64,000 bases of DNA from Apostichopus japonicus (lineage: Eukaryota > Echinodermata > Holothuroidea > Aspidochirotida > Stichopodidae): assembly GCF_037975245.1 (NCBI RefSeq), contig NC_092568.1, positions 35,119,501 through 35,183,500 on the forward strand, in the 5' to 3' direction. Below the pieces are notes generated by a model. That model was not told the origin of the DNA. It searched no databases and saw only the letters and a list, made by a program, of their open reading frames with translations. The stretch's first letter is position 1. The number at the start of each line of letters is the position of its first letter. This document shows positions 39,001 through 52,400 of this stretch, one piece after another. The position numbers and the translations under genes were made by a program.

Positions 39001-39270
39001 AATCACTTACTGAACATTGCTCTAATTTCCACTTTGAGCCTTAGTCCATCATCAAGTGTTTTAGTTGATCTTGATGACTGCCGTGAAGACTTTCCTAAAT
39101 CTTAAACCAAAGAATGTAATTTCCTCTGGTTCAGTTTATATCGATGTTATGTCTATAGCTATTAAAAGTTACATCTGTTATAAAAGTGTTAGAATTGGGT
39201 CTTCAAAAACTAAGACCTAAATAAAAAAAAAGAGAGATTTTATCAAAGTGAAATTACATTAGTTGTGTAT

Positions 39271-39516
39271 GGAAGCTTAAAGTGCCATCAACATATAAGG
39301 AAAACTTTGCCCCATAAGTTGACATTTTTCAGTAAATTGTTTAGAAAACAAGATAATATCTTTGCAGAAAATTGTTCAATTGCTCAATTAAAGCAAGTGA
39401 GCAATCCAACATTTTTCTGATTTTTGGTAAGATATCTTATTATCTAAACAATTTAATTAAAAATGTTGACTTATTGCTGCAAAGTTTTCTTATGTTGATG
39501 GCACTTTTAAGCTTCC
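39271..39516 (+). repeat. Large inverted repeat (hairpin-forming)
   Basis: The left arm at 39271-39363 (from GGAAGCTTAAAGTGCCATCA) is the imperfect reverse complement of the right arm at 39431-39516 (ending AAGCTTCC). They are separated by about 67 bp. Both arms share the words CCATCAACATA, AAAACTTTGC and AAATTGTTTAGA. In an intron transcript it would fold into a long hairpin. Confidence 0.85.
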
Positions 39517-40652
39517 GTAGTTTTGACATTAATACAATAAGTAATAAGATATATTTAGTTTATACCTATGTTGTGGGGGGGGGGGCAGGAGGGAGGGAGG
39601 GAGCAGGCGAGACTACATCATAAAACACAAGCAGTTGTTTGGAAGCAAAACTCCAGTCAGGCGCAAACAGTCTCTGCCGGAAGAAAAACAGCTAGATGAC
39701 ATTTTCACCCTTTCAAATTCTTGTCTAGATCCCTTTTTCTCCTCTCTTATTACTCTGAAATCTCACAAGTACAGTATGTGGATAATTCGTAGACCAGAGA
39801 TATCGAGCATCTTGGAACAAACAAGCTGGGGATTTCCTCCAGATATTGTCGGCTGTGACCACAATTTATTGATGTTTTGCACATTTTGTGATCCGCTGGC
39901 TCCTGTTAAAACGTTAACTGTTGCAAAATCAATCCCAAATGAATTTCATTGGAGCCTGCCCTGTGGGAATAGGCCAAGGTTAGGCTGACGTCACAAAGTC
40001 TGCGCCCCTATTCTTCAGCCTCTTGATCTGGTCTCGATAGGAATGACGATTGGAATGACCATAGGCGTGATGGGGCAAAATTAAGTGACAATTCTGGCTT
40101 TGGCCAATTCTAATCAGTGACTTGTTAAAGATCTCAAGAAAGAAGTTTTGACCTGTTGCTAACTTGCAAATGTGATTAGTTTATTTTTTTTTTTGATTTT
40201 TTGATTTTTTTTTAATACTAGTCTGTCATCTGATGTGTTGACGTCTTGTATTCTGATTGGGCAGGAGTTTGCATCCAAAACATCGCTAGCAGCAAAAACA
40301 GTTGGGTTTAAATAATTTCACTGTATGTATATAACAGACTTGAAAAATATGTCAGATATGACAAACAGATCGATGGGGTTTTGTATAACTATGGAGAAAT
40401 GTTGTGATTTAGGTCATTGATTGTCAAACAAACTCAATAAAACATAACTTAGATGTGTTGTCATGGAAACAGTCCATAACACACGATCAGGGTTATATTA
40501 TAGAGTGGGTGAAAGGTGTTACTTGCACGCAGTGGTTGTTCTTATTGACCATGGAGAGAGGTGATATGCTCCCGTTAAAAGCTCTTGATGCTGTTTATGT
40601 GTGGGATGGGTGGTGAAGTCTTCATCTGTTATTTAACTGTCATGGTACTGAG

Positions 40653-40684
40653 TTACCTCTCTTACCTGTCTCCTTACAACTTAT
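40653..40684 (+). repeat. Dispersed motif copy
   Basis: CTCTCTTACCTGTCTCCTTA followed by CAACTTA. About 50 bp later a TTAGCACTGACCTC phrase occurs, which is also present after the 43073 copy, so the full element may be longer than the motif. Confidence 0.6.
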
Positions 40685-40997
40685 GTACGTTCAGTCGTTT
40701 TTTTCGACCTGTAGATCTGGCATCAAACCATTAGCACTGACCTCCTTCTTACAATGTCAGGTATAGTGTGGACATTTAGCATTCCTCCTTTGACCATCAA
40801 AAGTCTACAACTTATTTTGTTTTCAGAAAAATTTCAAAGTAGTTCTGTTGAGGTTGGTTAATCAGCTTATTTTTACAGTGCACTCTATTAGGTGGAGTAG
40901 AAGTCAATATATATACCATTTGCGAAAACTTACGCAGATCGTGAGTTTGGCAGTCCCATAAGTTAGTCGACTGTTGTCAATGTTGAAGCTCGTCCTA

Positions 40998-41053
40998 AAT
41001 AACAAATAATAATAGTAAGTAATGCTGCTCAAAGCGCTTTACAAATGTAAAAC
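40998..41053 (-). mobile_element. SINE 3'-tail-like fragment
   Basis: Read on the minus strand this has GTAAAGCGCTTTGAG, a short spacer and then an ATT-rich tail. It resembles the 3' part of the SINE ending at 22317 (GCGCATTGAG, GCGCTTTATAA, TTA tail). It lacks a tRNA head, so it is a truncated copy or a LINE tail. The A-rich sequence following to 41240 may be related. Confidence 0.4.
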
Positions 41054-41367
41054 CTAAAAACAAATAGTAACAAAAACCAAAATGTTAAATATATAGAACC
41101 AATAAGGCAAAAAATTTAAAAGCAACAATATAAAAAACACCCGTACTAAACGATACTTAAAAAAAATTAAAAGTTAAAATTAAAAAAACCCAAAACGCAA
41201 TAGTCCAAAACAAATTCAGAAGTAAATAGCAAAATAGATTAAATCGTAGTCAATGTTTAAATATAAATAAGTATGAGAAACTATAGTACAGTAAGACAAT
41301 TATTCTTAAAGCTGAAACAGATAGTAATAAACACCCAATACTAAACGATAATGTACATCATTCACAG

Positions 41368-41524
41368 GTCTCCAACTCGCTTATCGACCGAGCCCGCCAC
41401 ACCGAGAGCTCTTGGGAGAAGGAGATGATCCTGGCTCCGAGGGTCGACCACGAGTTTGATCTGACGCTAGAGAGTGGACCGGCAGTGAAGGCAATAGAGA
41501 GGCTTAACTTCAAGGAGATGAAAG
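41368..41524 (+). CDS. TRIM9: TRIM9/67-like gene, COS-box exon
   Basis: This is a 157-bp exon entering in phase 0 and leaving in phase 1. It encodes VSNSLIDRARHTESSWEKEM, then ILAPRVDHEFDLTLESGPAV, then KAIERLNFKEMK plus one base. The FL-x-(V/I)S-x-(A/S)LI-x-R pattern across the junction, then FDL-(T/S)L-(E/D)-(S/N)-(G/S)P and (L/I)-x-x-L-(N/D)F, is the COS box of TRIM9/67. The next exon begins CT, so the joined codon is GCT (Ala), which places KA before the FN3 start exactly as in the family. The splice sites are weak: the donor is GTTGGT, and the acceptor TACATCATTCACAG has little polypyrimidine. A possible branch site, TACTAAAC, lies about 20-25 nt upstream of the exon. Confidence 0.94.
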
Positions 41525-41878
41525 GTTGGTATTTTCTGTTTTCTGGTAAGATGGTGGTTCTCAAGTCGAAGGGACCTTGTAAATTGGATTGTTGCTAACA
41601 TGAAAATGGGTTACTTTTCTTCCTTATGGTTGATCCCAATTTGGAGCAAGGAATCTGCAAACTGCTCTGTTGGAACCTTCCATAACCTGCAGATCAAAAG
41701 CAAGTGGTGGTTTGTTTGATTTTTCTTCAGTGTCCATGATTTACGATCGGATTTCAGACCGAGACCTGTTTCAAATGGGGAAGCATCCACCCTATAATTT
41801 ACATTATTTGGCAAGTCATTATAGTGATGTCCCCCCCCCTCTCCAAGATTAAAAACAACCCTCCCCTCCATCAGCATT

Positions 41879-42215
41879 AAGTGGCCAACCATGTGTTGGA
41901 GCAGACAAGATTTGAACAGATTCATTCACTAGTATCCCCTACAACCTTCCATGAAGTGGCCCACCATGTGTTAGAGCAGACAAGACTTGAATAGATTCCT
42001 ACACTAGTATTGCCCTACAACGGTACCTTCTCCTCCTTCACTCACCTAGAGCTAAGTAGCCGACCATGTGTTGGAGGCAGACAAGATTTGAACACATTTG
42101 TACACTAATATCGCCCTACAACCTTCCCCTCCTTGACTCACCTTTAAGTGGCCCACCATGTGTTGGAGTAGACAAGATTTGAACAGATTCGTACACTAGT
42201 ATTGGCCCACAAGAG
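41879..42215 (+). repeat. Four-copy tandem repeat of 75-100 bp
   Basis: Units start AAGTGGCC at 41879, 41954, 42054 (AAGTAGCC) and 42146. Each reads on to CCATGTGTTGGAG, AGACAAGATTTGAACA and a CACTAGTAT phrase. Length differences come from a pyrimidine-rich insert between copies. Confidence 0.88.
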
Positions 42216-43072
42216 CGTCCTAGTTTGTAGTACACTGTCTATATTTGTTGCTTATTTTGAAATCTGTGAACTCCACCCCCCCTTCTCCCCTTCCACCCAG
42301 AGGAGAAGCCAATCATCAGGAATGTATCTTCTGCAGTGAAGTTTGGCAATTACTATCGTTGCCTTAAAGACCAACTGACAATCAATGTATACTTTACACC
42401 GACCAATCAATTATGTCCAAAAAAAAGCTTCCATTAGCTGTCGAAGGAAAAAAATGGTCTGACTAGGCCCCTTTCTACCAAATTGATAAGTGGGTATCAA
42501 TCCCCTTGACTCTGCAACTGGTTTGAAACTATACATCTGCCTTTATGACTAAACAGTTGCAGAAATGCAGTGGTTACACATGATATGGTGATTATTTTGA
42601 GGTCCACTAGAAGGTGAAAATTTTCTGTTGCGTGGTAAATTTTTATGCGCCGAATTTCCGCCGATATGTGTCATTAATAAATAGATAAGAAGCACTATAG
42701 TGTAAAAGCTTTAGATCTACGGCATATGTTTGAATCTTAATGTGTTCAGCGAGTGATGTTCAAAGTAGTTCTTTTTCTTTCATTTCACTTTGAAATGTAA
42801 TACATCTTGGATTTTATATATATACATTTCAATATACTCAATAATAATTTTAAAAAATGATGTGGTTTGTTTCAGTATTTGAAATTTAATATGTTTCTCA
42901 TGCCTTGATCACATCTTGGAATTCGCTGTAACAAATATGATACTGTGCAAAATTTAAAATTTCAGCCGTTGCGGAATACATGAAATATAATTTGACATCC
43001 AGCAGCCCCCGCTTGTATATCATCTTACAGTTCATTCGATGACATGAGATGTCTCACCTCAAGAATGACAAA

Positions 43073-43117
43073 TTTACTTGGTTGCCTCACTTACCTATCT
43101 CCACACAACTTAACCAC
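43073..43117 (+). repeat. Dispersed motif copy (diverged)
   Basis: TTTACTTGGTTGCCTCACTT, then ACCTATCTCCACACAACTTA and ACCAC. A TTTTAGCACTGTCCTC phrase lies about 40 bp downstream. Confidence 0.6.
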
Positions 43118-46017
43118 TCTCACTCTATTGTGTCTTGAGTGACCTGGTGACCTTTTTAGCACTGTCCTCTAGTTGTCCACTTATATCACATTAGTTTTGT
43201 TCATGAGTTTTAATAGCCCTACAGACTGACATGTAGAATGATGGACTCATGAAGATTGTGTAAATCTATTTGGTCAGATAAAAAGTTATATTTTCAACTG
43301 CAGTTAGCTAACATGTGGGTTAAGTACTCTCTCTGATTTATCTTGTATCACTCAAAATAAGATTTCAAATTGGTCAAAACTTTGATCCGCTCGTAGACAT
43401 ATCCACAAAGAGATGTAAAGTAATTCCATTGATTTCGCTCGTTAAGAAACTGATCCTCAATGTGTTGTCACCTGGACAATTTGACCCATTAGTATGGATT
43501 AATTGGATGTTTGATGAAACAGGAAACTTTTATTAGCACAACTTTCTTTGGGTTCATTATTTGATAATTTGAACCTTTGCTAGTCGTGTCAATGACGTAC
43601 CAATTTTTATGAGGGGAAATTTCAGAATCGAAGAAGTAGCAACATGAAATGATCAAAGCCAACTTATAAAAGCCATTGTGACAATTTCTTAAAGTAACTA
43701 AGCTGGCTCTTCAAATAGTATCTTACCAGTGCAATTGATACTTACCTGAAGTAACTAAACTCATACATGTGCCAAATATCTGAGAGCTCACGGCAGTTAG
43801 TTCTATGTGTAACACCAACACCAATATATTGTCACAATACTGGACCCCTATTTGTATCCCCACTCTGCCCTTCTACCCCCTCCCCATGGCTATAGTTTGT
43901 TTACTTGGTAGTACGATCCACAAAAAGACTGAGGTAAAATATGGAAACAAATTTTGCAATCTTAGCAAAGAAAGGGAAGAGATTTGACATACTTTACTAC
44001 ATAACAGAAACTTAAAGGCATTGAAGACTTGCCCCAAACCGTGTGCCGCCCTCTAAAAAAGTTAACTTTCCGTTGCTTGTAAGTGGAGTTTTGTTCTTGT
44101 CGCTACAAAATGCAGACAGTAATGAAACGTGATACCTTGTTATCTCTTATCTAGACCTGAGATGTCCATTGCTGCTATGTCCACTGTGTTGTGGATATTG
44201 ACTGTAGCTGCATGTATTGACTGCTCACTAGTGTCTAATTACCGACAGTAGCAAGCTGTGTGTGTATTTTCTGGGATCAATGGTGGTGTCTGACACTTCT
44301 GTTACACCTCATTCGAACCTAGGTCAGATTAACGGCATCAGACGTTTCTTTGTGCATGAGTCTTCACTCCCTTTAAGATGACATATTCTCACAGGTGTTG
44401 CATAGAATCCATTCTTTGAATCTAGTTCACTCTTTCCTTCATCTTGCCGGCATGCAACAAATTTTTTTTGCATAATACCCACTCTGTCCTGTATACTTGC
44501 AAGAAAGTTCTACCGCATCGTTTGTCCATGATGCATGCCTTCATTTTAAAGCAGATATTTACCAGTATTACAAAGTCAATTTCTCTTTTAAATTATACAT
44601 GGTGTGTGCTCATCTTTCTTTAGTTTACCCTAAAATTTACAGGTTTTAAGTAAAATTTGACACTTTTTCATACATTTTCCTATTTTTTTCCATCGCATTT
44701 CAAATAGTCTAGTCAGGTGTGAACTGGGCATGGTTAATTCGAAACAGATTTCTTCCCTTTGAAGGATAAATTATTCTTTTTATTTTATTTTATTTTTTTT
44801 TACGAATGAACTCCTCGGGTTAACACTCCCGTGCGAGGGATTAGGTTCATAGCATGACCTGAATAACTGTATATCAGACTCAATCGAATTCCATAAAACG
44901 AACGCTCGGAGCGAGTATATATACTGTATGTACCTCCAGCAAAATAGCAAGGAAGTCGCAAAGACAGAACACTTAGAATCTATGATTATATATGGATATA
45001 TTATATCTAGGGTAGAGTTCAGTTTTACATAACTGTATATAAGCTAGCTTTTATGTTATGTGTGCACTATATGTATTCAAGTGAATTTACCAAATATATA
45101 ATGAGAATTTTTGTAAGAAGGTTGCATAGTGGAAAGAGCCAGGTATAGAAACATGATCTTGCCCACAATCAACTCCACCCCAACCCTCCCCCCTCCCCCT
45201 AATTTTTTTTTTTAACAATTGTTCTTTTATAATTAACTAATGATCTTAAGAATGGTACCATCATGTAAAATAAAATTAACATACATGTATGTACAGTATA
45301 TAAATATGTAGGGTCTGGTTGGATGTGGTCTTGAGGTGTGTACTGTACTTTGTTACTGCCTTTAAAAGTAAAATTTGCCTCCAAGCTGTTTTTTTTTTTT
45401 TAAATCAACAAAGGAATAAACCCCTTAGAGCATATATCTGTAGATAAATGTAGAGGTTGTGAGGATGAGAATGTCTCAGAGAGGCTCATTTTGGGGGACC
45501 AGGGCATCGCTATACTTTCCATTTATAAATTTTGCATAAGTTAAAAAAATTGCCGTTCACATTCCAGATGCAAATTTTGACATGTTAAGTGGTTTGGCTA
45601 GGGATTTAAGACTAAAGGCGACCAGGGATGTCAACGAAAGTGACAGAGGAATTGATCGGGGTGGGTCCCCGCAGATTCATATACATGTATGGTTTATGCG
45701 TACACATGTAGGATACATTCTTTGTATGACTCCAATTTGGTTTTCACATGGACAGTTTAGTCTGCAAGGGAATTGGAAACTTCTCCTTTTGTATGTATAG
45801 CTGAAGAAAATTAGAGAAAGTAGGTCATTCTAACTATCATATCCAGTCATACTGTTAATCTAGGCAAAGTTAGTGAGAGTATACCATACATATTGTCAAA
45901 TTAGTGAACTGCAATGCTCGTTTCATACTTAACTTTGAAAATTACATACTGGATGTACTTGTGCACTTGAAGAATACAAATCAGTGATGAGATCCTGGCA
46001 AATTTTATGTTGCCAAG

Positions 46018-46440
46018 TTGAGTACCTCAACTCATTAGGTACAGTAAGATTCCAATGATATAAATTGAATACCTCAACTTGTTAGGTATAGTAAGATTCC
46101 AATGATGTAAATTGAGTACCTCAACTCATTAGGTATAGTAAGATTCCAATGATGTAAATTGAGTACTTCAACTTGTTAGGTATTGTAAGATTCCAATGAT
46201 ATAATTTGAGTACCTCAACTCATTAGGTACAGTAAGATTCCAATGATATAAATTGAGTACCTCAACTCAGTAAGATTCTAATGATATAAATTGAGTACCT
46301 TAACTCATTATAGGTACAGTAAGATTCCAGTGATATAAATTGAGTACCTCAACTGTTTAGGTACAGTAAGAGTCCAATACTATAAACCGAGTACCTCAAC
46401 TCATTACGTACAGTAAGGTTCCAATGATATAAATTGAGGT
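46018..46440 (+). repeat. 47-bp minisatellite, about nine copies
   Basis: The unit begins TTGAGTACCTCAACTCATTA, then GGTACAGTAAGATTCCAATG and ATATAAA. Copies differ mainly at Y positions (CTCATT/CTTGTT, TACAG/TATAG). One shortened copy lacks the middle of the unit. Confidence 0.92.
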
Positions 46441-49400
46441 GTTTTATCCAATCAAAAGAAACGATTTGATCAAATTCATTCTAATGGGGGTCCTGTAAAA
46501 GTTGAGAAAGCTCTTTAATATTTGACTGACTAAAATATACACTGTCATAAATCTGGAAGTGCTATGTATGTAGGGTATCAAAGAATATTCACTTTCCTGA
46601 CCAATTTCCCTTCTTCTCCACAATGGTTCGGTCATTGGTGATAATCTCTTTGTATAGGGGGCCCTGTGAACATTTCATGGTCCCTATGGACCTGTGTTTA
46701 GGAACAAAGGTTAAAATTAGAGGCGCCTGAAAACCTGGGCGCCTTTCAAAAGGGTAAATTATTTCTATCTAAGATTAGTAGTGATAAAGTAGGTGAGTCC
46801 ATTACCCTTTCTCTGGAGGGAGTTTGCTTAAATACATGTTAGTTAATAGTTATCATTTCCTCAACACAATAATAATGTCTAACTGCTGTAGATGCTTTAT
46901 ACTCAAAATTCTCAAATTTCACAGACTGCGTACAACCTTTCACATGTTTATTTATTTATTTTATTTTGTTTGTTTAGTTATGTATTAAGTTAGTTATTTA
47001 TTTAGAGTGTTTCCTTCTTCAGTAATGGTTTGGTTGCTGTTTTATCCCTTAAGGGGCTTATATAATACATATTATTTACTCTATAGATCATCTACAAGTC
47101 GCATGAAGGTTTGATGTCATATTTTAGAAATAAACCATTAAAGATATCTTTTTTCCTCTTTTTGAAGATGCCTGCAGTAATGGAATTGACTGCTGGTTGT
47201 CAGCTTTTTCCACTGACTGTCCATTTAATTAATGAATTAGTTTAATGTGATCGGTTGTAGCAATCATCATTGCTACTTGGAAACTGTACTTATGCCTAAA
47301 ACCATACATTGTACAGGACTTCAAATCCTCACCACAAACGATGAAGGTGAACTTCACAATACTGCAATTTAAGTAATTTGGGGTAGAACAGAAAATTCTG
47401 AGGTTGTTATCAATTGATACAATATAAAAGAGAGAGAGAGAAATCTTATATCTTCTTGTAAGGAAAGAGAAGTTAAGCATGTCAACAAGGACATGACTGT
47501 TTGACCTCCTTATAGAGCTGTTCCATTTGTGTAGAATTTAATCTTTGCAAAAAGAGAGATAAAATCCTCTCTTCTTTGCAAATCAACTTTTTTTTTTGTC
47601 AGTGGCTTTAAGGAAGTTGTCATCAACAATGTAGAATGTAAGAGCAATAAGGTCAAGAGTAGAAATAATCTTAAGGACATTGAGAAGACAGAGGGTAGGT
47701 GACCAATCCTGGTAACATACTTAAGGAATAACATGGTCATATTAGGCTAAAGTCATGGTTGAATAATTACTGATTGTTAATGAAGTTACTTAGGGACACA
47801 ATTGCGATAGAGTGTTAAACTTGGCTCAGCTTGTTCAAAGATAACAGTACATTTCATCTCTAGCCGTGAGGTATTTCGTTGCTTTATTCATTTAGTTTGG
47901 AGAGTGGCATATCCATACTGTACATGTTAACCAGTTGTGTGTTTTACCCGTAAGGATCGGAAGTTACAAAATACAGTATTTTTTTGGTGCATAATACAGA
48001 CATGTATGCACACAGTTACTTTTTTCTCAACATACAGCTGTATCGGTATAAAAGTGACAAAGCCTAGAACTAGTTGCTTGAGGGGCCAATTAAGCTGGGC
48101 CCTTTATTAACCCCTTGAGAATGCCAGTTTATGTCAGAACTAAATTGTCCTTGTGAACAAACCAACCTTACAACATGGTGGGAGGGTTGGAGGTGGATAT
48201 GACATATTATTGAGGACTAAACTAAATAGTTGTCATTTCCCTCACCCTTCCCTCCTCTTTCCCTCCCACACTGGTGTCTCATCATTCTACCATGTGACCA
48301 GATTGTTCAACTTAGTGTTTCAAAATTGTGGGAAATAACAAAATATCATGAAAGGGTTAATTGTCAGCATTTTGGAATTTTACTTTTAAGCAAACATGAT
48401 GAGTTTATAATTAGCTCATGAAAATGCAGCATCACAGTAGAATGTTTCAATATAGCTAGAATGCTTTCACACAGCAGGTGTGGCTCGAAATTTTGTAACA
48501 ATTAATTACTTGTATAGTTTCATGTCAAATTGTAAGTGGTGCTGTGTAGTTGATTGAAGATCTTGTTTACACATCTTTTATATGAAGGAATATTCTTTAG
48601 TACACTTTCATAATTATCATAAAACGAAAAATACAAAATAACAGGAAAGATTGCCTGATCCACTACCTAGCCTTGTAGAAGAATGCAAAATAGGGCTAAA
48701 AATTTAACTGTATGTGTGACCAGATTTTAATCCCTCAAGCATGTGTCTGGGATTAATGTTGTGTAGTACTGTAACAAGGTTTGTTGTACAATTAATGCAA
48801 ATAAATGCACACAAAAAAGAGAGATTTTAGATTCAAATCCTTTAAGAGCTGAAGAATTGTCAAATGTTCTCATGACTCATACATGTGTGAATTAACTCAA
48901 CATGTACACACAGTCGATGGTGTGGGTATGGTATCACATGGGTGCAAAACCGAAGGCCATAAATAGTTTTCAGAGATCTGAGACCAATCTCTTTCTTTCA
49001 AATTCACTTTATGTGATATTGATTCGAATCAAATGTTCAGTGAAATCATGCATACAGAGGTTTATATAGGCCCCAGAAGTCTTGCCTGACTATTTGTAGT
49101 TATATTGCACCATATTTTTGAGCTTAACATTTTCACCAACGTTCCAAATAGTTTGAAGGGAGGGAAACTGGATGTGTCATGCTTTCTTATGCCATCTTTC
49201 TCCATGTAAATAAACTTTAAGCAATAATGTTAGTTTGTTAGATCTTTAATAGTCATGTCTCAGTAGCAACACTTACAGAAGTGTATGCATTTGAACAGCT
49301 GATTGCATGTGAAACTAGACCTAGCCTTATTTGCATTTAATTATCAGTCTGAAGTTAGATTTGTAAATGATATCAAATGTCCAAAGAGTAATGATCAACG

Positions 49401-52400
49401 TAGATTCCACTGTCTTTTGACGAGACAAGAACATCCAAGTGAAGAAATAGGAGGCACAGACTTTATAAACAATTTAGTAATTGACTTCACGCCTCTCTTA
49501 CCAGTCTCCTACACATACGCACTCCCATGTACCCTGCCCAAAAACTGGTAACATTCTTGCAATACCCTCTCTCCCCCCCCCCCCTCTTCCCATGACCCTT
49601 CGTGGGTTCATTGCCCTCTTCTTTCTGAATCTATCACTCAGATGTTTATAGGGGACATAAACTAACACCGTATAATAAATCGTAAATACCCAAAACAGTA
49701 TGTTTTGATCAGTTTTGAGGTTCCCAGCTCTGCATACAGTTGCCCAGAAACAGCTTGTGGGAGTCTCCTAGCTGTGAATCATCATTTTCATTTAGCTCAG
49801 TGTTAAGAACATTTATATACCATCAAACTGAAGGAGGAGATGACCAACCTTTCCCCTAATGACAACAGTGCATAAGTGCGCATCTCTCCACCGTAGAGTT
49901 TGACAGCACTAGAAGACCTGCGTCCTCTGATCTTTTCTCTCTTGGCACGTTGACGTGCACCTAATTGTTTGCCAACAACGCTAATGACTACTGCGCAGAG
50001 ATGTTGTATAGGGTTGCCCACTTGATAACTAAGGGGTAACTCACTTTACATGGTCATTGGAAACCGGGGCCTCACCTAAATGGACTGCCGGTGGCTATTG
50101 AGAGGCCCTCAATCTCATCAAGCTGCCAATTTGAGAGGTTGCACTTGTGGCTGGAGATGAACATGATATTTCCATTTACCAGCAAAGGATACGTTCCCAG
50201 ACGGGTGGCTCTAGCTAGACCAATCCGCTGTATCATGCTGACCTACTTTGATGTTATCTGAATAATGAACGGCTTTGGCCGAGGTAGGATTCTGACTATT
50301 AAGTCCAAGGCATCGTCGAGCCAAACTGTACCCTTCTCCATCGTGCATCTCGGTAATTAATTTGCCTACTTTTATACCGTTGAGCCAATTTTTTACTTTC
50401 CGCGTCGTTTCTTTCAGCACAGTTTGCCGTCTTGAGGGTGCGCAACCAAGGATGCCCTCGATGCATCAGTCAGTGATATTTGCATATTTCTTATAATCAC
50501 CATGGCGGCACTGTCCCACAACTTTCCACTCTGCGACAGGGTCGTTCTTTATTGATCGTATGATGAAATCGTCTAGAGTAGCTAGCTGCAGTATGCTTTT
50601 TAGTTAGTGAGTAACACTCATCACTGCATCATCTCAAAGAGGCTAACCCGAGGCCACAAGGAAGGTAGCTAGAGCAACATGCATGTTTGAACTAAATCTT
50701 AACTAATTCCAACAAGCCGGTATTTACATCACCTCGGCAACTCCCGCCAGCATGCTGAACAGTAGGATAAAGATATAAACAAGTCATGGGTCATGGCGTT
50801 ATCCATGCAAATAACAAAACCACCCATACCGTAATCCCAAGGATTTGACTTGACATTGCTGACATGATGTGGTAATGCTCTTGTCTTTCTGAAGATTGTT
50901 TGTGTGAGATGCAAAAACTTTGACATATATATTCAGATATCTCTTCAAGTAGAATATGATGTCATGACAACTTAGCTGACTGTTCTGAACTGGGATGAAT
51001 TTGCTAGAAAATGTTATGCTATAAATTTTCCAAAACTTCATGAACTTGCTTTGCACAGTACTATTTAACCTGCCTTTTGCATATTTGTATGTTAACTGAA
51101 TACTGATACTAGCTGTAAACAAATGAGACAATAAGAATAATAATAAAATATAGACGAATTGTCGATAAATGAATGATACTGTAGTACTAAGTTGTGGTAA
51201 TTGTTACTAGTGTTATTAAATTAACATTGAATATATTTTTATACCTCAGTTTTCTTTTTTTTTAATGACCACCCATTTGAAAGTTTTAGCTTTTGTTTTG
51301 CTCATCTGTTGTAAACTCAAGATCTTCAATAGTTCAGACCAGCCAGTCGTGTTGATAAAGAAGCCTAGATATAATGTTCATGTTAATGGACACTTGAATA
51401 AGCTCATTCTTTGCAAAAGGGCTAATTCCTTTGGTAAGTTATACCACATCATTGATTAAAGTAAACTTTTAAACAGGAAAGACATGAATTAGGTCGCGTC
51501 AAGCTATGCATCAGTTTAAATGCATGTTTATAAACAGGATGCACGATGTAGCTTCAAGATAGTTGTCATGATCAGAGTCTGGTAAGGTTAAAGGTGATAT
51601 CCACACTGTTTTGTGTTTTGTTTTAATTATTATTATCAAACTGTCCAAAAACAACCCTTTCCAAAAGAATTAGCATGAGCTACCTTTACATAATTGGATT
51701 TATCACAACAACTACAACATGTATGATAGTGTATTGATTAACACAATTTTGCATGAGAGAGGACATCATTTGAGCCTCAATTTCTTTAACGACCTCAAAT
51801 GACATTCAAAATGCCCGAAACACTCTGTGACATCACTGTCACATTATTCTGTACCAGACACTTTTCACCAACTTTTTTCAATAAATCATGCCAAAGATAA
51901 AAAGAAGGAAAGCATTTTAATCATCGTTGACAAACAAATTAAGACTCGACCTAGACCACCAGAACTTCACCGGCTGGCCGGTCTGGAGGTGACTGGTGTT
52001 CAGATTCATAAACCCTTTCTGTGACATACAGTGTAATTAAGCATGCGTGTATGTTGTATTAACATTTCAAACCACAGCCTTCTTCACGCTTTGAAAGCAA
52101 AGTCCTTAGAACGTCCTCCCATGTCTGAAGGTTTCTCGTCGTCGCCATCTGATTTTATTTTGTTTTTTAGAGAAAGCACGGGGCAAAAAATTACTCGGAT
52201 ACAGTAATAAAAGGAAAGAATTTCTTCCGTTAGTTAATCCATTATGTCCGAGGCAGTTATCACTTCTCTTTATGGAAGACTCGATCCATACGATCGGCGC
52301 CTCTCAGGAAATCTCGGCGTTTTTAATTATGACATCCTCAGACCCCGAGAAACGGACCTTGAGGCATCGCGGTAGCCGAAAATTGACAAAATGTCATTCA

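Larger units (their letters stand above)
34211..41367 (+). other. Intron before the COS exon (7.2 kb)
   Basis: It is bounded by donor GTGAGT and acceptor CATTCACAG. It contains an unexplained GC-richer patch (34500-34745), a lone DR1-like repeat copy near 36013, a possible regulatory patch (37680-37995), a large inverted repeat (39271-39516), another GC-richer patch (39630-40070), a dispersed-motif copy (40653-40684), a SINE-tail-like fragment (40998-41053) and a strongly A-rich block running into the acceptor. Confidence 0.85.

Noticed and set aside
39635-39988. 117-codon frame in a GC-richer patch
   Set aside because: No known domain seen, and no acceptor/donor pair in phase with the gene; more likely regulatory or decayed DNA.
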